Source: Pseudacidovorax sp. RU35E (GTDB lineage Bacteria > Pseudomonadota > Gammaproteobacteria > Burkholderiales > Burkholderiaceae_C). From it: a DNA stretch of 64,000 nucleotides. Position numbers and translations under genes: made by a program. The first letter of the stretch is position 1, and the number at the start of each line of letters is the position of its first letter. Below are positions 16,881-25,829 of this stretch, piece after piece. The stretch is taken from NCBI RefSeq assembly GCF_900156165.1, contig NZ_FTMY01000005.1:344713-408712 (forward strand), read 5' to 3'. The notes beneath the pieces are model-generated. The model ran no database searches. It saw nothing but the letters and a program-made list of their open reading frames with translations, and was not told the origin of the DNA.

Positions 16881-17939
16881 ATGAAACTCGCCACCCTCAA
16901 GGACGGCTCGCGCGACGGCCAGCTGGTCGTCGTCTCGCGCGACCTGACGCAGGCCCATTACGCCACCGGCATCGCCCACCGCCTGCAGCAGGTGCTGGAC
17001 GACTGGGGCTTCATGAGCCCGCAGCTGCAGGACCTTTACGACCTGCTCAACAGCGGCCGCGCGCGGCATGCCTTTCCTTTCGATCCGGCCCAGTGCATGG
17101 CGCCGCTGCCGCGCGCCTACCAGTGGGCCGATGGCTCGGCCTACCTCAACCATGTGGAGCTGGTGCGCCGGGCCCGCGGCGCCGAGATGCCGGCCAGCCT
17201 GCGCAGCGACCCGCTCATGTACCAGGGCGGCAGCGACGACCTGCTGGGCCCCTGCGACGACATCGTGGTGCCCAGCGAGGCTATGGGCATCGACTTCGAG
17301 GCCGAAGTGGCCGTCATCACCGGCGACGTGCGCATGGGCACCTCGCCCGAGCAGGCGCTGGACGGTGTGCGCCTGCTCATGCTGGTCAACGACGTCTCGC
17401 TGCGCAACGTAATCCCGGCCGAGCTGGCCCAGGGTTTCGGCTTCGTGCAGGGCAAGCCCGCCACCGCCTTCAGTCCCGTGGCGGTGACGCCCGACGAGCT
17501 GGGCGAGGCCTGGCGTGGCGGGCGGGTTCACCTCACGCTGCAGGTGGCCTGGAACGGCCGCACCGTGGGCCTGTGCGAGGCCGGGCCGGACATGCATTTC
17601 CACTTCGGCCAGCTGATCTCGCACCTGGCCGTCACCCGTCGCGTGCGCGCCGGCAGCATCGTCGGCAGCGGAACGGTCAGCAACCCCGGCGTGGAAGACG
17701 CGGCCGGCCGGATGGATTGGCCGCGCGGCTATGCCTGCATCGCCGAGAAGCGCTGCATGGAGACGCTGCAGGACGGCACCCCGCGCACCGGCTTCATGCA
17801 GTTCGGCGACACGGTGCGCATCGAGATGAAGGGCCTGGACGGCCGCTCGGTCTTCGGCGCCATCGAGCAGGAAGTGGTGCCACCCGGCGGCCGGCCGCTT
17901 GCCGAGCCCGCACGTACCGAAGGCGAAGGCGGCGACTGA
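16881..17939 (+). CDS. Fumarylacetoacetate hydrolase (FAH)-family protein
   Basis: A 352-residue enzyme with an N-terminal lid region (MKLATLKDGSRDGQLVVVSR) and a C-terminal FAH catalytic domain. The metal-binding acidic residues lie in GIDFEAEVAVITGDV. The family motifs GFGFVQGKPATAFSPVAVTP and GSIVGSGTVSNPG follow. Such proteins hydrolyse or decarboxylate C-C bonds in diketone-like products of aromatic degradation; Burkholderiales homologues of this two-part type are usually called fumarylacetoacetate hydrolase family without a defined substrate. No other aromatic pathway gene is adjacent, so the substrate cannot be assigned. Confidence 0.85.
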   Translation: MKLATLKDGSRDGQLVVVSRDLTQAHYATGIAHRLQQVLDDWGFMSPQLQDLYDLLNSGRARHAFPFDPAQCMAPLPRAYQWADGSAYLNHVELVRRARGAEMPASLRSDPLMYQGGSDDLLGPCDDIVVPSEAMGIDFEAEVAVITGDVRMGTSPEQALDGVRLLMLVNDVSLRNVIPAELAQGFGFVQGKPATAFSPVAVTPDELGEAWRGGRVHLTLQVAWNGRTVGLCEAGPDMHFHFGQLISHLAVTRRVRAGSIVGSGTVSNPGVEDAAGRMDWPRGYACIAEKRCMETLQDGTPRTGFMQFGDTVRIEMKGLDGRSVFGAIEQEVVPPGGRPLAEPARTEGEGGD

Positions 17940-18029
17940 TCCGGGGCCGGGGCACTGGCGTAAGGAAACGGTGGCGTCCCACCTGCCGCGGGCAGGCGCG
18001 GCGTCAACATCCGTTCGGAGGTCCAAGCC

Positions 18030-18554
18030 ATGAATGCCACTTCTCTTTCCATGACCGCGCAGCCTTCCTCCAAGGGGCGGCAGGTGCTCGGTTTGATCGG
18101 CTGGCTGCTGCTGTGCTTCGCAGCGGCCGGTGTCGGCGGGCTGGCCTCCGCCAACGCGGCGGGCTTCTACGGCGAACTCACGCGACCCGACTGGGCGCCG
18201 CCGGCCTGGTTGTTCGGCCCGGTGTGGAGTGCGCTCTACACCCTCATGGCCATCTCGGCCTGGCTCGTCTGGCGACGCGGCGGCTGGGCGGCGGCGCCTG
18301 GCGCACTCAGCCTGTTCGTGGTCCAGCTGGCGGTGAATGCCTCGTGGAGTTGGTTCTTCTTCGTCTGGCACCTGGGTGCCGCATCGTTGGCGGTGCAGGT
18401 GGTGCTGCTGGTGCTGGTGCTGGCCACGCTAGTCGCGTTCTGGCGCCGCTCGGCGCTGGCAGGCGCGCTGCTGTTGCCCTATGTGGCCTGGCTGGGCTTC
18501 GCCGGTGCCTTGATGACCACCGTCTGGCGGCTCAATCCGGCGCAGTTGGGTTGA
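18030..18554 (+). CDS. tspO: TspO/MBR-family membrane protein
   Basis: A 174-residue protein with five predicted membrane helices and the TspO signatures LTRPDWAPPAWLFGPVWSAL, NASWSWFFFVWHLGAASLAV and LLPYVAWLGFAGALMTTVWRLN. Bacterial TspO binds tetrapyrroles and influences oxidative stress or porphyrin export. A strong ribosome site (CGGAGG) precedes the ATG. The N terminus is about 25 residues longer than in short homologues. The gene appears to be monocistronic. Confidence 0.9.
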   Translation: MNATSLSMTAQPSSKGRQVLGLIGWLLLCFAAAGVGGLASANAAGFYGELTRPDWAPPAWLFGPVWSALYTLMAISAWLVWRRGGWAAAPGALSLFVVQLAVNASWSWFFFVWHLGAASLAVQVVLLVLVLATLVAFWRRSALAGALLLPYVAWLGFAGALMTTVWRLNPAQLG

Positions 18555-18682
18555 TCGGCCGACGTCGCGCACGTTGCCTGCTCGGGTAAGCTGGCACGCC
18601 GGTCGCCCGCTCCAGCGGTGACCCGCGATGCCGCCACAGTGCGCGCCCGATCCGCCATCGAATGCCCCGCCAGGAGACACCC

Positions 18683-19465
18683 ATGTCCGATGCCAGCCCG
18701 CCCCCCTTCAGCTTCGCCCAGTTCGTGCCGGGCTTCGACTTCCTGCGTAACCTTGCCGCTGGCGGGGCCGCCACGGCGGGCACCATGCCCGGGATGGGCG
18801 GCATGTCCAGCTGGGTCGCGCCCACGCTCAGCGTGGAGGAGATCGACAAGCGCATCCAGGAGCTCAAGGCCGTGCAGTACTGGCTGGAGCAGAACGGCCA
18901 TGCGCTCAAGGCCACCATCCAGGCGCTGGAGGTGCAGCGCATGACGCTCTCGACCCTGCGCGGCATGAACGTCCGCATGGAAGACCTCGCCCAGGCCTTC
19001 GCCGATTCGACCACCCGCGCGGCCGAGGCCGTGCGCGATGCCGCGCAGGCGGCTACGGCCGCAGCACCGGCCCCGCGCGAGGAAGCGGGCGCGTCCGAGC
19101 CGGCCCCCGAACCTGCTGCCCAGACCCCGGATGCGCAGGCCGAGGCGCCTGCTGCTGCGCCCGGTGTGATCGACCCGCTGCAGTGGTGGGGCTCGCTCAC
19201 CCAGCAGTTCCAGCAGATCGCCAGCCATGCGATCAAGGAGGCTTCGGCCATGCAGATGCCGATGGCGCCGGGCACGATGCCCGAGGCTGCCGCCGCCGCC
19301 AAGCCGGCCGGCCGCAAGGCGCCGGCCAAGAAGGCCTCTGCCCGCAAGACGGCCGCTCGCAAGAAACCGGTGGCCCCCCGGTCCACTGCAGGCAAGAAGC
19401 CGGCCGCAGCCGCCTCCAGCGCCACCGGCGCCCGCCGCAGCGGCGGCAACCGGAGCACCGGATGA
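18683..19465 (+). CDS. phaM: PhaM-like polyhydroxyalkanoate granule protein
   Basis: A 260-residue protein with the features of Ralstonia PhaM, which activates PHA synthase, links granules to the nucleoid and helps partition them. The conserved N-terminal part includes FSFAQFVPGFDFLRNL, and SVEEIDKRIQELKAVQYWLE opens a coiled coil near residues 45-100. The middle is Ala/Pro/Glu-rich. The last 50 residues are a histone-H1-like Lys/Ala/Pro tail (GRKAPAKKASARKTAARKKP) expected to bind DNA. AGGAGA precedes the ATG at 18683. Its stop overlaps the start of the FIST gene (ATGA), so the two are co-translated. Confidence 0.82.
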   Translation: MSDASPPPFSFAQFVPGFDFLRNLAAGGAATAGTMPGMGGMSSWVAPTLSVEEIDKRIQELKAVQYWLEQNGHALKATIQALEVQRMTLSTLRGMNVRMEDLAQAFADSTTRAAEAVRDAAQAATAAAPAPREEAGASEPAPEPAAQTPDAQAEAPAAAPGVIDPLQWWGSLTQQFQQIASHAIKEASAMQMPMAPGTMPEAAAAAKPAGRKAPAKKASARKTAARKKPVAPRSTAGKKPAAAASSATGARRSGGNRSTG

Positions 19466-20763
19466 AGCTCTTTCCCACCGGCCACGCCACCCATCCCGAC
19501 TGGCGCATGGCCGCCGGCCTGGTGCTGGCGCAATTGCGAGCCCAGATGGCGCTGCCTGCCTACGAATCGGCGCCCTCGCTCGGGCTGCTGTACGTCACCG
19601 ACCACTACACCGCCGAGGCGGCCGACATCCTGGACCTGCTCGCGGCCGAGTTGCCCGACGTGAGCGACTGGGCCGGTGCCGTGGCGGCCGGCATCGTCGC
19701 CAATGCGGCCGAGTACATCGACGAGCCGGCCATCGGTGTGATGCTGCTGGGCGTGCCGGCCGACCAGTACCGCGTGTTCTCGGGCGTGGCACCGCTGGCG
19801 GCCTCGGGCCATGCGCCCGGCGACGGGCCCAATGCGGGGTTCAGCGCCCGCTGCGCACTGGTGCATGCCGATCCGCAGACGCTGGAGCTGCCCGAGCTGA
19901 TCGCCGAGATCGCCGGACGCACCGACGACGGCCTGCTCTTCGGCGGCCTGGCCTCGGGCCGCGCTGGCGCGCTGCAGTTCGCGCTGGGCGGCAATGGCAC
20001 CGTGGCCGGGCAGGGCGCCACGCGCGGGGTGTTCGAGGGCGGGCTGTCGGGCGTGGCCTTCGGGCCGGGCGTGGAACTGGCCACGCAGGTCACGCAGGGC
20101 TGCCAGCCGGTCTCGCGCCAGCGCGAGATCACCGGCGCCGACGACAACCTGCTGCTCACCCTGGACGGCCGACCGGCACTGGACGTGCTGCTGGAAGACC
20201 TGGATATCTCGCTTGAGCGCGATCCTCAGCAGGCCATCGACACGGTGCGTGCCACGCTGGTGGGCCTGTCGGCCGCGGGCACGGACGGCGTGCGCGTCAC
20301 CGGCGACCTGGGGCCGCAGGCGCGGGTGCGCCACATCATCGGGCTGGACCCCAAGCGCCGCGCCGTCGCCATCGCCGACCGGGCCGAGGCCGGCATGCGC
20401 ATGAGCTTCTGCCGCCGCAACGCCCAGGCTGCGCGGGCGGACCTGATGCGCATCTGCGCCGAGATCCGCGAAAGCCTGGAGCCCCAGGAGCAGAGCCTGG
20501 CCACCGCGCAGGCACTGGCCCTGTCGGAGACGGATGCCTCGCCACACCCGGCGCGCCGCATCGCGGGCGCGGTCTACATCAGCTGCGTGGGCCGCGGCGG
20601 GCCGCACTTCGGCGCGCCCAACGCCGAGTTGCAGATCCTGCGGCATGCGCTGGGCGATGTGCCGCTGACCGGCTTCTTCGCGGGCGGCGAGATCGCCGGG
20701 CATCACCTGTACGGCTACACCGGCGTGCTCACCGTCTTCACCTCGGACGCACCGGCGGAATGA
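19462..20763 (+). CDS. FIST N- and C-domain protein
   Basis: A 433-residue cytoplasmic protein containing the FIST sensory domain (about residues 25-220, with LGLLYVTDHYTAEAADILDL and DDGLLFGGLASGRAG) and a FIST_C domain (about 240-410, with ISCVGRGGPHFGAPNAELQI and GFFAGGEIAGHHLYGYTGVL). FIST domains are thought to sense small ligands such as amino acids, but no receiver, kinase or cyclase module is attached here. The ATG overlaps the phaM stop, replacing the open frame that extends upstream in the shadow of phaM. The coupling suggests a role connected with PHA granules or carbon status. The 3' end overlaps the convergent LysR gene by 26 nt. Confidence 0.85.
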   Translation: MKLFPTGHATHPDWRMAAGLVLAQLRAQMALPAYESAPSLGLLYVTDHYTAEAADILDLLAAELPDVSDWAGAVAAGIVANAAEYIDEPAIGVMLLGVPADQYRVFSGVAPLAASGHAPGDGPNAGFSARCALVHADPQTLELPELIAEIAGRTDDGLLFGGLASGRAGALQFALGGNGTVAGQGATRGVFEGGLSGVAFGPGVELATQVTQGCQPVSRQREITGADDNLLLTLDGRPALDVLLEDLDISLERDPQQAIDTVRATLVGLSAAGTDGVRVTGDLGPQARVRHIIGLDPKRRAVAIADRAEAGMRMSFCRRNAQAARADLMRICAEIRESLEPQEQSLATAQALALSETDASPHPARRIAGAVYISCVGRGGPHFGAPNAELQILRHALGDVPLTGFFAGGEIAGHHLYGYTGVLTVFTSDAPAE

Positions 20764-21691
20764 CGCCGCCGCCGGGCAGATCGGCCAGCTCGGCCTGGTA
20801 GGCGGTCACCTCCTCTGCCAGCCAGGCTGCGAAGGCCGCGGGCGGCGCCCGGCGCGCGCCAGTCGTCGGCCACACCAGCCAGTAGGGATAGGGATAGGGC
20901 ACACGGACCTCCGTGAGCGCCACCAGCTCGCCGCGCTGCAGCAGCCCGTGCACGATGCTCAGCCTTTCCAGCGCCACGCCCTGGCCCAGGCGCACGGCCT
21001 CGATCGTGAGGTTGGAGTCGTTGATCCACAGGCCGGCCAGCGGCGGCGGCTCGGGCAGGCCCACGGCCTCGCACCAGGGGGACCACGATTCGGCAGAACG
21101 CACCGGTGGGCAGCCCAGTACCTCCGCGGGCGTGGCTGGAAGCCGGCCACCGCGGAAATGCGGTGCGGCCACCATCAGCAGTTGGTCGTCGAACAGGCGC
21201 TGCTGGCTCAGGCCCTCCCACGGGCCATGGCCCATGCGGATGGCGACGTCGGCGCCGCCCTGGCGCAGCAGGTCCTGGACATCAAGGCCCGCCTGCAGCC
21301 GGACGCGCTCGTCCGGATGGCGCAGCGAGAAGCGCGGCAGCCGCGGCAGCAGCCAGTGCAGGCCGAACGACGGAATCACCGACACCACCAGCTCGCCCTC
21401 GCGCGGGCGCACCCGCAGCACGCGCGTGGCCTGCGCGATGTCGCCCAGCGCGGCGCGCACCTGCAGGGCGTACAGGCGGCCGTTCTCCGACAGCCGCAGG
21501 CCTCGGCCCACGCGCTCGAACAGGGCCAGGCCCAGCAGCGCCTCCAGCTGGCGCAGCTGCTGGCTCACGGCCGAATGGGTCACGTGCAGCGCCTCGGCCG
21601 CGCGCGTGACGCTGCCGAGCCGGGCCACGGCCTCGAAGCAGCGCAGGGCCTGCAGGGGTGGCAGATCGCTCATCGCAAGGCTCATCATCAA
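20738..21691 (-). CDS. LysR-family transcriptional regulator (GcvA-like)
   Basis: A 317-residue LysR regulator. The N-terminal helix-turn-helix reads LQALRCFEAVARLGSVTRAAEALHVTHSAVSQQLRQLEALLG. The effector domain carries the GcvA-subfamily features VSVIPSFGLHWLLPRLPRF and VRLGQGVALERLSIVHGLL. Several close N-terminal Met codons make the exact start uncertain by a few residues. It is divergent from the glutathione-transferase-like gene with 112 nt between them, so that gene is its likeliest target. Confidence 0.88.
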   Translation of the reverse strand: MMMSLAMSDLPPLQALRCFEAVARLGSVTRAAEALHVTHSAVSQQLRQLEALLGLALFERVGRGLRLSENGRLYALQVRAALGDIAQATRVLRVRPREGELVVSVIPSFGLHWLLPRLPRFSLRHPDERVRLQAGLDVQDLLRQGGADVAIRMGHGPWEGLSQQRLFDDQLLMVAAPHFRGGRLPATPAEVLGCPPVRSAESWSPWCEAVGLPEPPPLAGLWINDSNLTIEAVRLGQGVALERLSIVHGLLQRGELVALTEVRVPYPYPYWLVWPTTGARRAPPAAFAAWLAEEVTAYQAELADLPGGGVIPPVRPR

Positions 21692-21803
21692 AGGAAAACT
21701 AACGGATTCACGGAGAACAAGTCGATGGTGCTCCGGGGCGCCCGCCGGTAGATTGCGGGGTGCCGGTGATCATGCCCGCCGGCGTCTTGAAAGGGAAACT
21801 GAA

Positions 21804-22427
21804 ATGATGCAACTGATCGGCATGCTGGACTCGCCCTATGTCCGGCGCACCGCCATCGCCCTGGAGCTGCTGGGCCTGCCCTTCGAATCGAAGCCCATCT
21901 CGGTCTTCCGGCAGATGGACGAATTCCGCCGCCACAACCCGGTGGTGAAGGCACCCACGCTGGTGCTGGACGACGGCCAGGCGCTGATGGATTCGACCCT
22001 GATCCTGATACACGCGGAACACATCGCCACACCCGGCCGAAGCCTGTGGCCGGCCGATGCCGCCGACCGCGTGCGGGCCCTGCGCCTGACCGGCCTGGCC
22101 CTGGCCGCCTGCGAGAAGGCGGTGCAGGCCGTCTACGAGCGCGAACTGCGTCCGGCCGAGCGGCAACATGCGCCCTGGTCGGAGCGCGTGACGGGCCAGA
22201 TGCGCACGGCCTGGCAGCTGCTGGAGGCCGAGATGCGCCGCGCGCCCGTGCCGGGCGGCGCGCGCGCCGGCACCCCTGGCCATGCCGGCATCGCCATTGC
22301 CGTCAGCTGGCATTTCACGCAGCAGTTGCTGCCGGGCGTGCTGGCGCCCTCGGACTTTCCGATGCAGACGGCCTTCTCGGCGGAGGCGGAGGCCCTGCCG
22401 GCCTTCAACCGCTGGCCCCACGCCTGA
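21804..22427 (+). CDS. Glutathione S-transferase family protein
   Basis: A 207-residue protein with a thioredoxin-like N-terminal domain (MQLIGMLDSPYVRRTAIALE, NPVVKAPTLVLDDGQALMDS with the glutathione-contacting Ser) and an all-helical C-terminal domain. The catalytic position is SPYVRR, as in the stringent-starvation/zeta-like serine or tyrosine types. The ATG at 21804 (or its neighbour at 21807) follows AAAGGGAAA. The likely reaction is conjugation or glutathione-dependent isomerisation with an unknown substrate, probably under the divergent LysR protein. Confidence 0.85.
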   Translation: MMQLIGMLDSPYVRRTAIALELLGLPFESKPISVFRQMDEFRRHNPVVKAPTLVLDDGQALMDSTLILIHAEHIATPGRSLWPADAADRVRALRLTGLALAACEKAVQAVYERELRPAERQHAPWSERVTGQMRTAWQLLEAEMRRAPVPGGARAGTPGHAGIAIAVSWHFTQQLLPGVLAPSDFPMQTAFSAEAEALPAFNRWPHA

Positions 22428-22482
22428 GAGAGCCGGCACGCGCTGACCCGGCAGCGACGGTGGCCCGTGCGATCATCCCGCG

Positions 22483-22971
22483 ATGCACTCCCGCTCCGCC
22501 CGCGCCATCCGGCTGGTCGCCCTCATCGAAGCCTTCAAGGGCGTGCTCGCCGTTGCGGCGGCCTCGGGGTTGCTCCTGCTGCTGCACAGGGACCTGCGCA
22601 CGGTGGCCGAGCACCTGGTGCACCACCTGCACCTCAACCCCGCCTCGCACGAGCCGCAGGTCTTCATCGACTTCGCGGCCCATCTGCAGAACGGCCGGCT
22701 GGCGCTGCTGTCGGCCGGGGCGGCGGCCTATGCGCTGGTGCGCTTCACCGAGGCCTACGGCCTGTTCCGCGAGCGGGCCTGGGCCGAGTGGCTGGGCGCC
22801 CTCAGCGGCGCGATCTACCTGCCCTTCGAGGTGCTGGCGCTGGTGCGTCACATGCACTGGCTGGACATGGTCACGCTGACGGCCAACCTGGCGGTGGTCG
22901 GCATCATGGTGCGCGCGTTGTGGCTGCGGCGACGTGCGGCCGCGCCCGGTCTACCGATGCGGGTCAATTGA
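22483..22971 (+). CDS. DUF2127 membrane protein
   Basis: A 162-residue inner-membrane protein with about four helices. It opens with RAIRLVALIEAFKGVLAVAA and has the family signature RAWAEWLGALSGAIYLPFEV. The second segment is rich in His (HLVHHLHLNPASHEP). Function is unknown. It may be co-transcribed with the upstream GST gene (55 nt gap). It converges on the GntR gene. Confidence 0.8.
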   Translation: MHSRSARAIRLVALIEAFKGVLAVAAASGLLLLLHRDLRTVAEHLVHHLHLNPASHEPQVFIDFAAHLQNGRLALLSAGAAAYALVRFTEAYGLFRERAWAEWLGALSGAIYLPFEVLALVRHMHWLDMVTLTANLAVVGIMVRALWLRRRAAAPGLPMRVN

Positions 22972-23029
22972 TTTCACACCGTTCGGGCTGAGCCTGCAGG
23001 ACAGGCCCGGCGCAGGCCGTCGGGACGTC

Positions 23030-23755
23030 TCAGCCCACCACGCCCAGCAGCCGCGCCAGGTCGCCGGCCGTCTCCGGCCGCGAATCGAAGGCCAGCTGCG
23101 ACTCCAGCCGCGTCAGGTGCTCGTGCATGCGCCGGGCCGCCTCCGGCGCATCGCGCAGGCGGATGGCGTCGATCAGCGCGCGGTGCTCGCGGCAGCCGCA
23201 GGCCGTGGCCTCCTCGCGCTCGTCGGCATGGGCCGAGCTGTAGGTCATCAGGATCAGCGAGGTGCGCGAGATCAGCTCGCGCAGGATGCGGCCCAGCGTC
23301 TGGTTGCCCGAGCGCTCGGCGATGGCCAGGTGGAAGTCGCCCGCCAGCCGGATCGCGCGGCGCATGTCGCCGCTGGTGCGGGCCGTCTCCTCCGCCTCGG
23401 CCGAGGCGCGCAGGCGCTGCACGTCGGCATCGCTGGCGCGGGCCACGAACAGCTCGACCAGCGTCGGCTCGATCAGCCGGCGGGCGCCGAAGACCTCGCG
23501 CGCCTCTTCCTGGGTGGGCTCGGCGATGGTGGCGCCGCGGTTGGGCGTGAGCGTGACCACCTGCTCGTTGGCCAGGCGCACCAGCACCGGCCGGATGCGC
23601 GTGCGCGAGACGCCGAAGGCGCTGGCCAGTTTGTCTTCCACCAGCTTGGTGCCGGGCGGCAGCTTGTGGTCGAGGATGGCCGAGACGATGCGCTCGTACA
23701 TCTGTGCCTCGGTCAGCGCCGTGCCCGGCGCGGGGCCGCTGTCCTCCGTCGTCAT
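23030..23755 (-). CDS. GntR-family regulator, FadR/FCD subgroup
   Basis: A 241-residue regulator with an N-terminal winged helix (EAQMYERIVSAILDHKLPPGTKLVEDKLASAFGVSRTRIRPVLVRL) and an all-helical FCD ligand domain whose metal ligands are probably the Asp and His in AGDFHLAIAERSGN plus the later His residues in CREHRALIDAI. Its ATG overlaps the stop of the last permease gene (ATGA), so it belongs to the transporter operon. The likely operator is the inverted repeat at 28388-28422, ahead of the first transporter gene. Confidence 0.88.
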   Translation of the reverse strand: MTTEDSGPAPGTALTEAQMYERIVSAILDHKLPPGTKLVEDKLASAFGVSRTRIRPVLVRLANEQVVTLTPNRGATIAEPTQEEAREVFGARRLIEPTLVELFVARASDADVQRLRASAEAEETARTSGDMRRAIRLAGDFHLAIAERSGNQTLGRILRELISRTSLILMTYSSAHADEREEATACGCREHRALIDAIRLRDAPEAARRMHEHLTRLESQLAFDSRPETAGDLARLLGVVG

Positions 23756-24645
23756 CGGCGGCCCGGCGTCTGGCGGCGGCGCAGCAGCAGCGCCAGGCCC
23801 ACGGTGAGGCCCATCACGCCCAGCGACACCACGGTGGTGACCGTGCCCAGCGCATAGATGGCCGGCGTGGTGACGGTGGAGGTCAGGCCCTGCAGCTCCA
23901 GCGGCAGGGTGTTGACGTCGCCGATGGCCTGCGAGGTGCGGGCGATCTCGTCCCAGCTCAGCGTGAAGCCGAACATGCCGATGCCGACGATGGAGGGGCC
24001 GATCAGCGGCAGCACCACATGGCGGAAGCTCTGCCACGGCGTGGCGCCCAGGTCGCGGGCGGCTTCCTCGTAGGCGGGATTGAAGCGGTTGAACACGGCG
24101 AACATGATGAGCAGGCCGAAAGGCAGCGTCCAGGTGAGGTGGGCGCCCAGGGCCGAGGTGAACAGGCCGAGCGCAGTGCCGTAATTTTCGAGCATGCCGT
24201 CCGCGCCCAGCGCGCCGAGCGCCGACTTGAGGCCGGTGTCGATCAGCCGGAACTGCAGCCCGATGCCCAGCGACACGATGATGGACGGCATGATCAGGCT
24301 GGCGATGCTCACGTAGAACAGCGCGCCCCCGCCCGCCAGCCGCTTGCGGAAGGCCAGCCCCGCCAGCACCGACAGCCCCACCGTCAGCGCCATCACCGCC
24401 GTGCCCAGTGCGAGCGACCGCCGGAAGGCCGCCCCGATGTCCACCGTGCCCAGCCCCTCGGCCAGCTGCCGGAACCAGTGCAGCGACACCCCCCGCATCG
24501 GAAAGGTGAGCCCGCCCTCCGGCCCCTGGAAGGACAGCACGAAGATGGTGAACATCGGCCCGTACAGGAAGAGCACGAACAGCACGAACACCGCCGCCAG
24601 CGGCCAGAACCCCGGCGCACGCGCCTCAGAAACCCGAGCCTGCAT
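23752..24645 (-). CDS. ABC transporter permease, PotC/spermidine-putrescine type
   Basis: A 297-residue inner-membrane permease with six helices and the EAA-type cytoplasmic loop EEAARDLGATPWQSFRHVVLPLIGPSIV. The sequence FILYGPMFTIFVLSFQGPEG-like start and SWDEIARTSQAIGDVNTLPLELQ are typical of the PotC side of polyamine or opine transporters. It pairs with the PotB-like permease upstream and overlaps the GntR gene downstream. The 141-nt spacer before it contains a copy of the dispersed hairpin repeat. Confidence 0.88.
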   Translation of the reverse strand: MQARVSEARAPGFWPLAAVFVLFVLFLYGPMFTIFVLSFQGPEGGLTFPMRGVSLHWFRQLAEGLGTVDIGAAFRRSLALGTAVMALTVGLSVLAGLAFRKRLAGGGALFYVSIASLIMPSIIVSLGIGLQFRLIDTGLKSALGALGADGMLENYGTALGLFTSALGAHLTWTLPFGLLIMFAVFNRFNPAYEEAARDLGATPWQSFRHVVLPLIGPSIVGIGMFGFTLSWDEIARTSQAIGDVNTLPLELQGLTSTVTTPAIYALGTVTTVVSLGVMGLTVGLALLLRRRQTPGRR

Positions 24646-24708
24646 AAGAAGTCGCTCCTGTCATTGATGTCGTCGCCGTCGTTGATGCGTCGCGTGTCTT
24701 CGCGAGTG

Positions 24709-24786
24709 GCACCGCGGAACCGGCTCCGCCGGGCCGCTGGTGCCGCCCCCTCGAGGGGGAGGCGCCGAAGGCGCCACGGGGGTGGG
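24709..24786 (-). repeat. Dispersed 3'-UTR hairpin element, copy A
   Basis: Read on the minus strand this element begins directly after the TGA of the PotB-like gene. It forms GGCGCC-TTC-GGCGCC, then CCCCC-TCGA-GGGGG (24759-24746), then the compound hairpin at 24743-24709. That hairpin has GCACC/GGTGC outside, GCGG/CCGC in the middle and CCGGC/GCCGG inside with a GGA loop, plus a one-base bulge and a C/TT internal loop. The same architecture recurs in copies B, C and D. Confidence 0.85.
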
Positions 24787-25704
24787 TCACAACTCTTTCC
24801 GGATGTCCACCACCCGCGTCAAGGCCCAGATGATCATCAGCACCACCGCCAGCAGGATCACCGCATTGGCCGCCGCCAGCGGGAACTGCAGGTAGCTGGT
24901 CTGCACCTGGATGATCTTGCCCACCGAGGCGATCTGCTGGCCGCCCATCACGCCGATGGTGACGAAGTCGCCCATCACGATGGTGATGACGAAGATCGAT
25001 CCGATCAGGATGCCGGTGCGCGACAGCGGCACGATCACGTTCCACAGCGTCTGCCAGCCCGAGGCGCCGCAGTCGTCGGCCGCCTCGAGCAGGCTGCGGT
25101 CGATGCGCATCATGCTGTTGAAGATCGGCACGATCATGAACATGGTGTAGAGGTGCACGAAGGCCAGCACCACCGAGAAGTCGGAGAACAGCAGCCATTC
25201 CACCGGCTCGTGCACCAGCCCCAGGCCCATCAGCGTCTGGTTGACCAGCCCGTTGCGGCCCAGCAGCGGCACCCACGAGATCATGCGGATCACGTTGCTG
25301 GTCCAGAAGGGCACCGTGCACAGAACGAACAGCAGCGTCTGCATGCCCGGCGTGCGGACATGGAAGGCCAGGAAGTACGCCACCGAAAAACCCAGCAGCA
25401 GCGTGATCGCCCACACCAGCAGGCAGAACTTGAAGGTCGACAGGTAGGTCGACAGCGTCACGCACAGGTCGCCGTTGTCCGTGAGGTGCGAGCAGCCCTC
25501 GAAGATGGCGAGATAGTTGCGCAGCGAGACCGCGGGAATCAGCTCGTACTCGTTGAAGTCCCACAGGCTGACCATGCCGATCAGCACCAGCGGCACCACG
25601 ACGAACAGCAGGAACACCAGCGCGAACGGCGCCGCCTGCCACCACGGCTTGACCCCGCCCTCCATCGGCGCAGGGGCATGGACGCTGGATGCGGGAGCAC
25701 TCAT
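24787..25704 (-). CDS. ABC transporter permease, PotB/spermidine-putrescine type
   Basis: A 305-residue permease with six helices and the EAA loop LEAADDCGASGWQTLWNVIVPL. The first helix region reads FALVFLLFVVVPLVLIGMVSLW and a periplasmic loop is inserted before helix two. The start at 25704 (MSAPASSVHAPAPMEGG) is preferred because the extra residues of the longer frame are unrelated and run into the intergenic repeat region. It forms the membrane channel together with the PotC-like protein. Confidence 0.88.
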   Translation of the reverse strand: MSAPASSVHAPAPMEGGVKPWWQAAPFALVFLLFVVVPLVLIGMVSLWDFNEYELIPAVSLRNYLAIFEGCSHLTDNGDLCVTLSTYLSTFKFCLLVWAITLLLGFSVAYFLAFHVRTPGMQTLLFVLCTVPFWTSNVIRMISWVPLLGRNGLVNQTLMGLGLVHEPVEWLLFSDFSVVLAFVHLYTMFMIVPIFNSMMRIDRSLLEAADDCGASGWQTLWNVIVPLSRTGILIGSIFVITIVMGDFVTIGVMGGQQIASVGKIIQVQTSYLQFPLAAANAVILLAVVLMIIWALTRVVDIRKEL

Positions 25705-25829
25705 GGCAGTCAGGGATGTGGAGAAAGCACCGAAGCGCGAAAGATGAAGCAGGGTGGCGTCAAAGCAGCCAATGCGAAGCGAGGCGAAAGAGCATCCACC
25801 CCGACGCGCCCGCTCCAACCCCCAAGAGC

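Noticed and set aside
22972..23029. GCCTG/CAGGC hairpin between the convergent DUF2127 and GntR genes, considered as a terminator
   Set aside because: The stem is only five pairs and no T-run follows on either strand.
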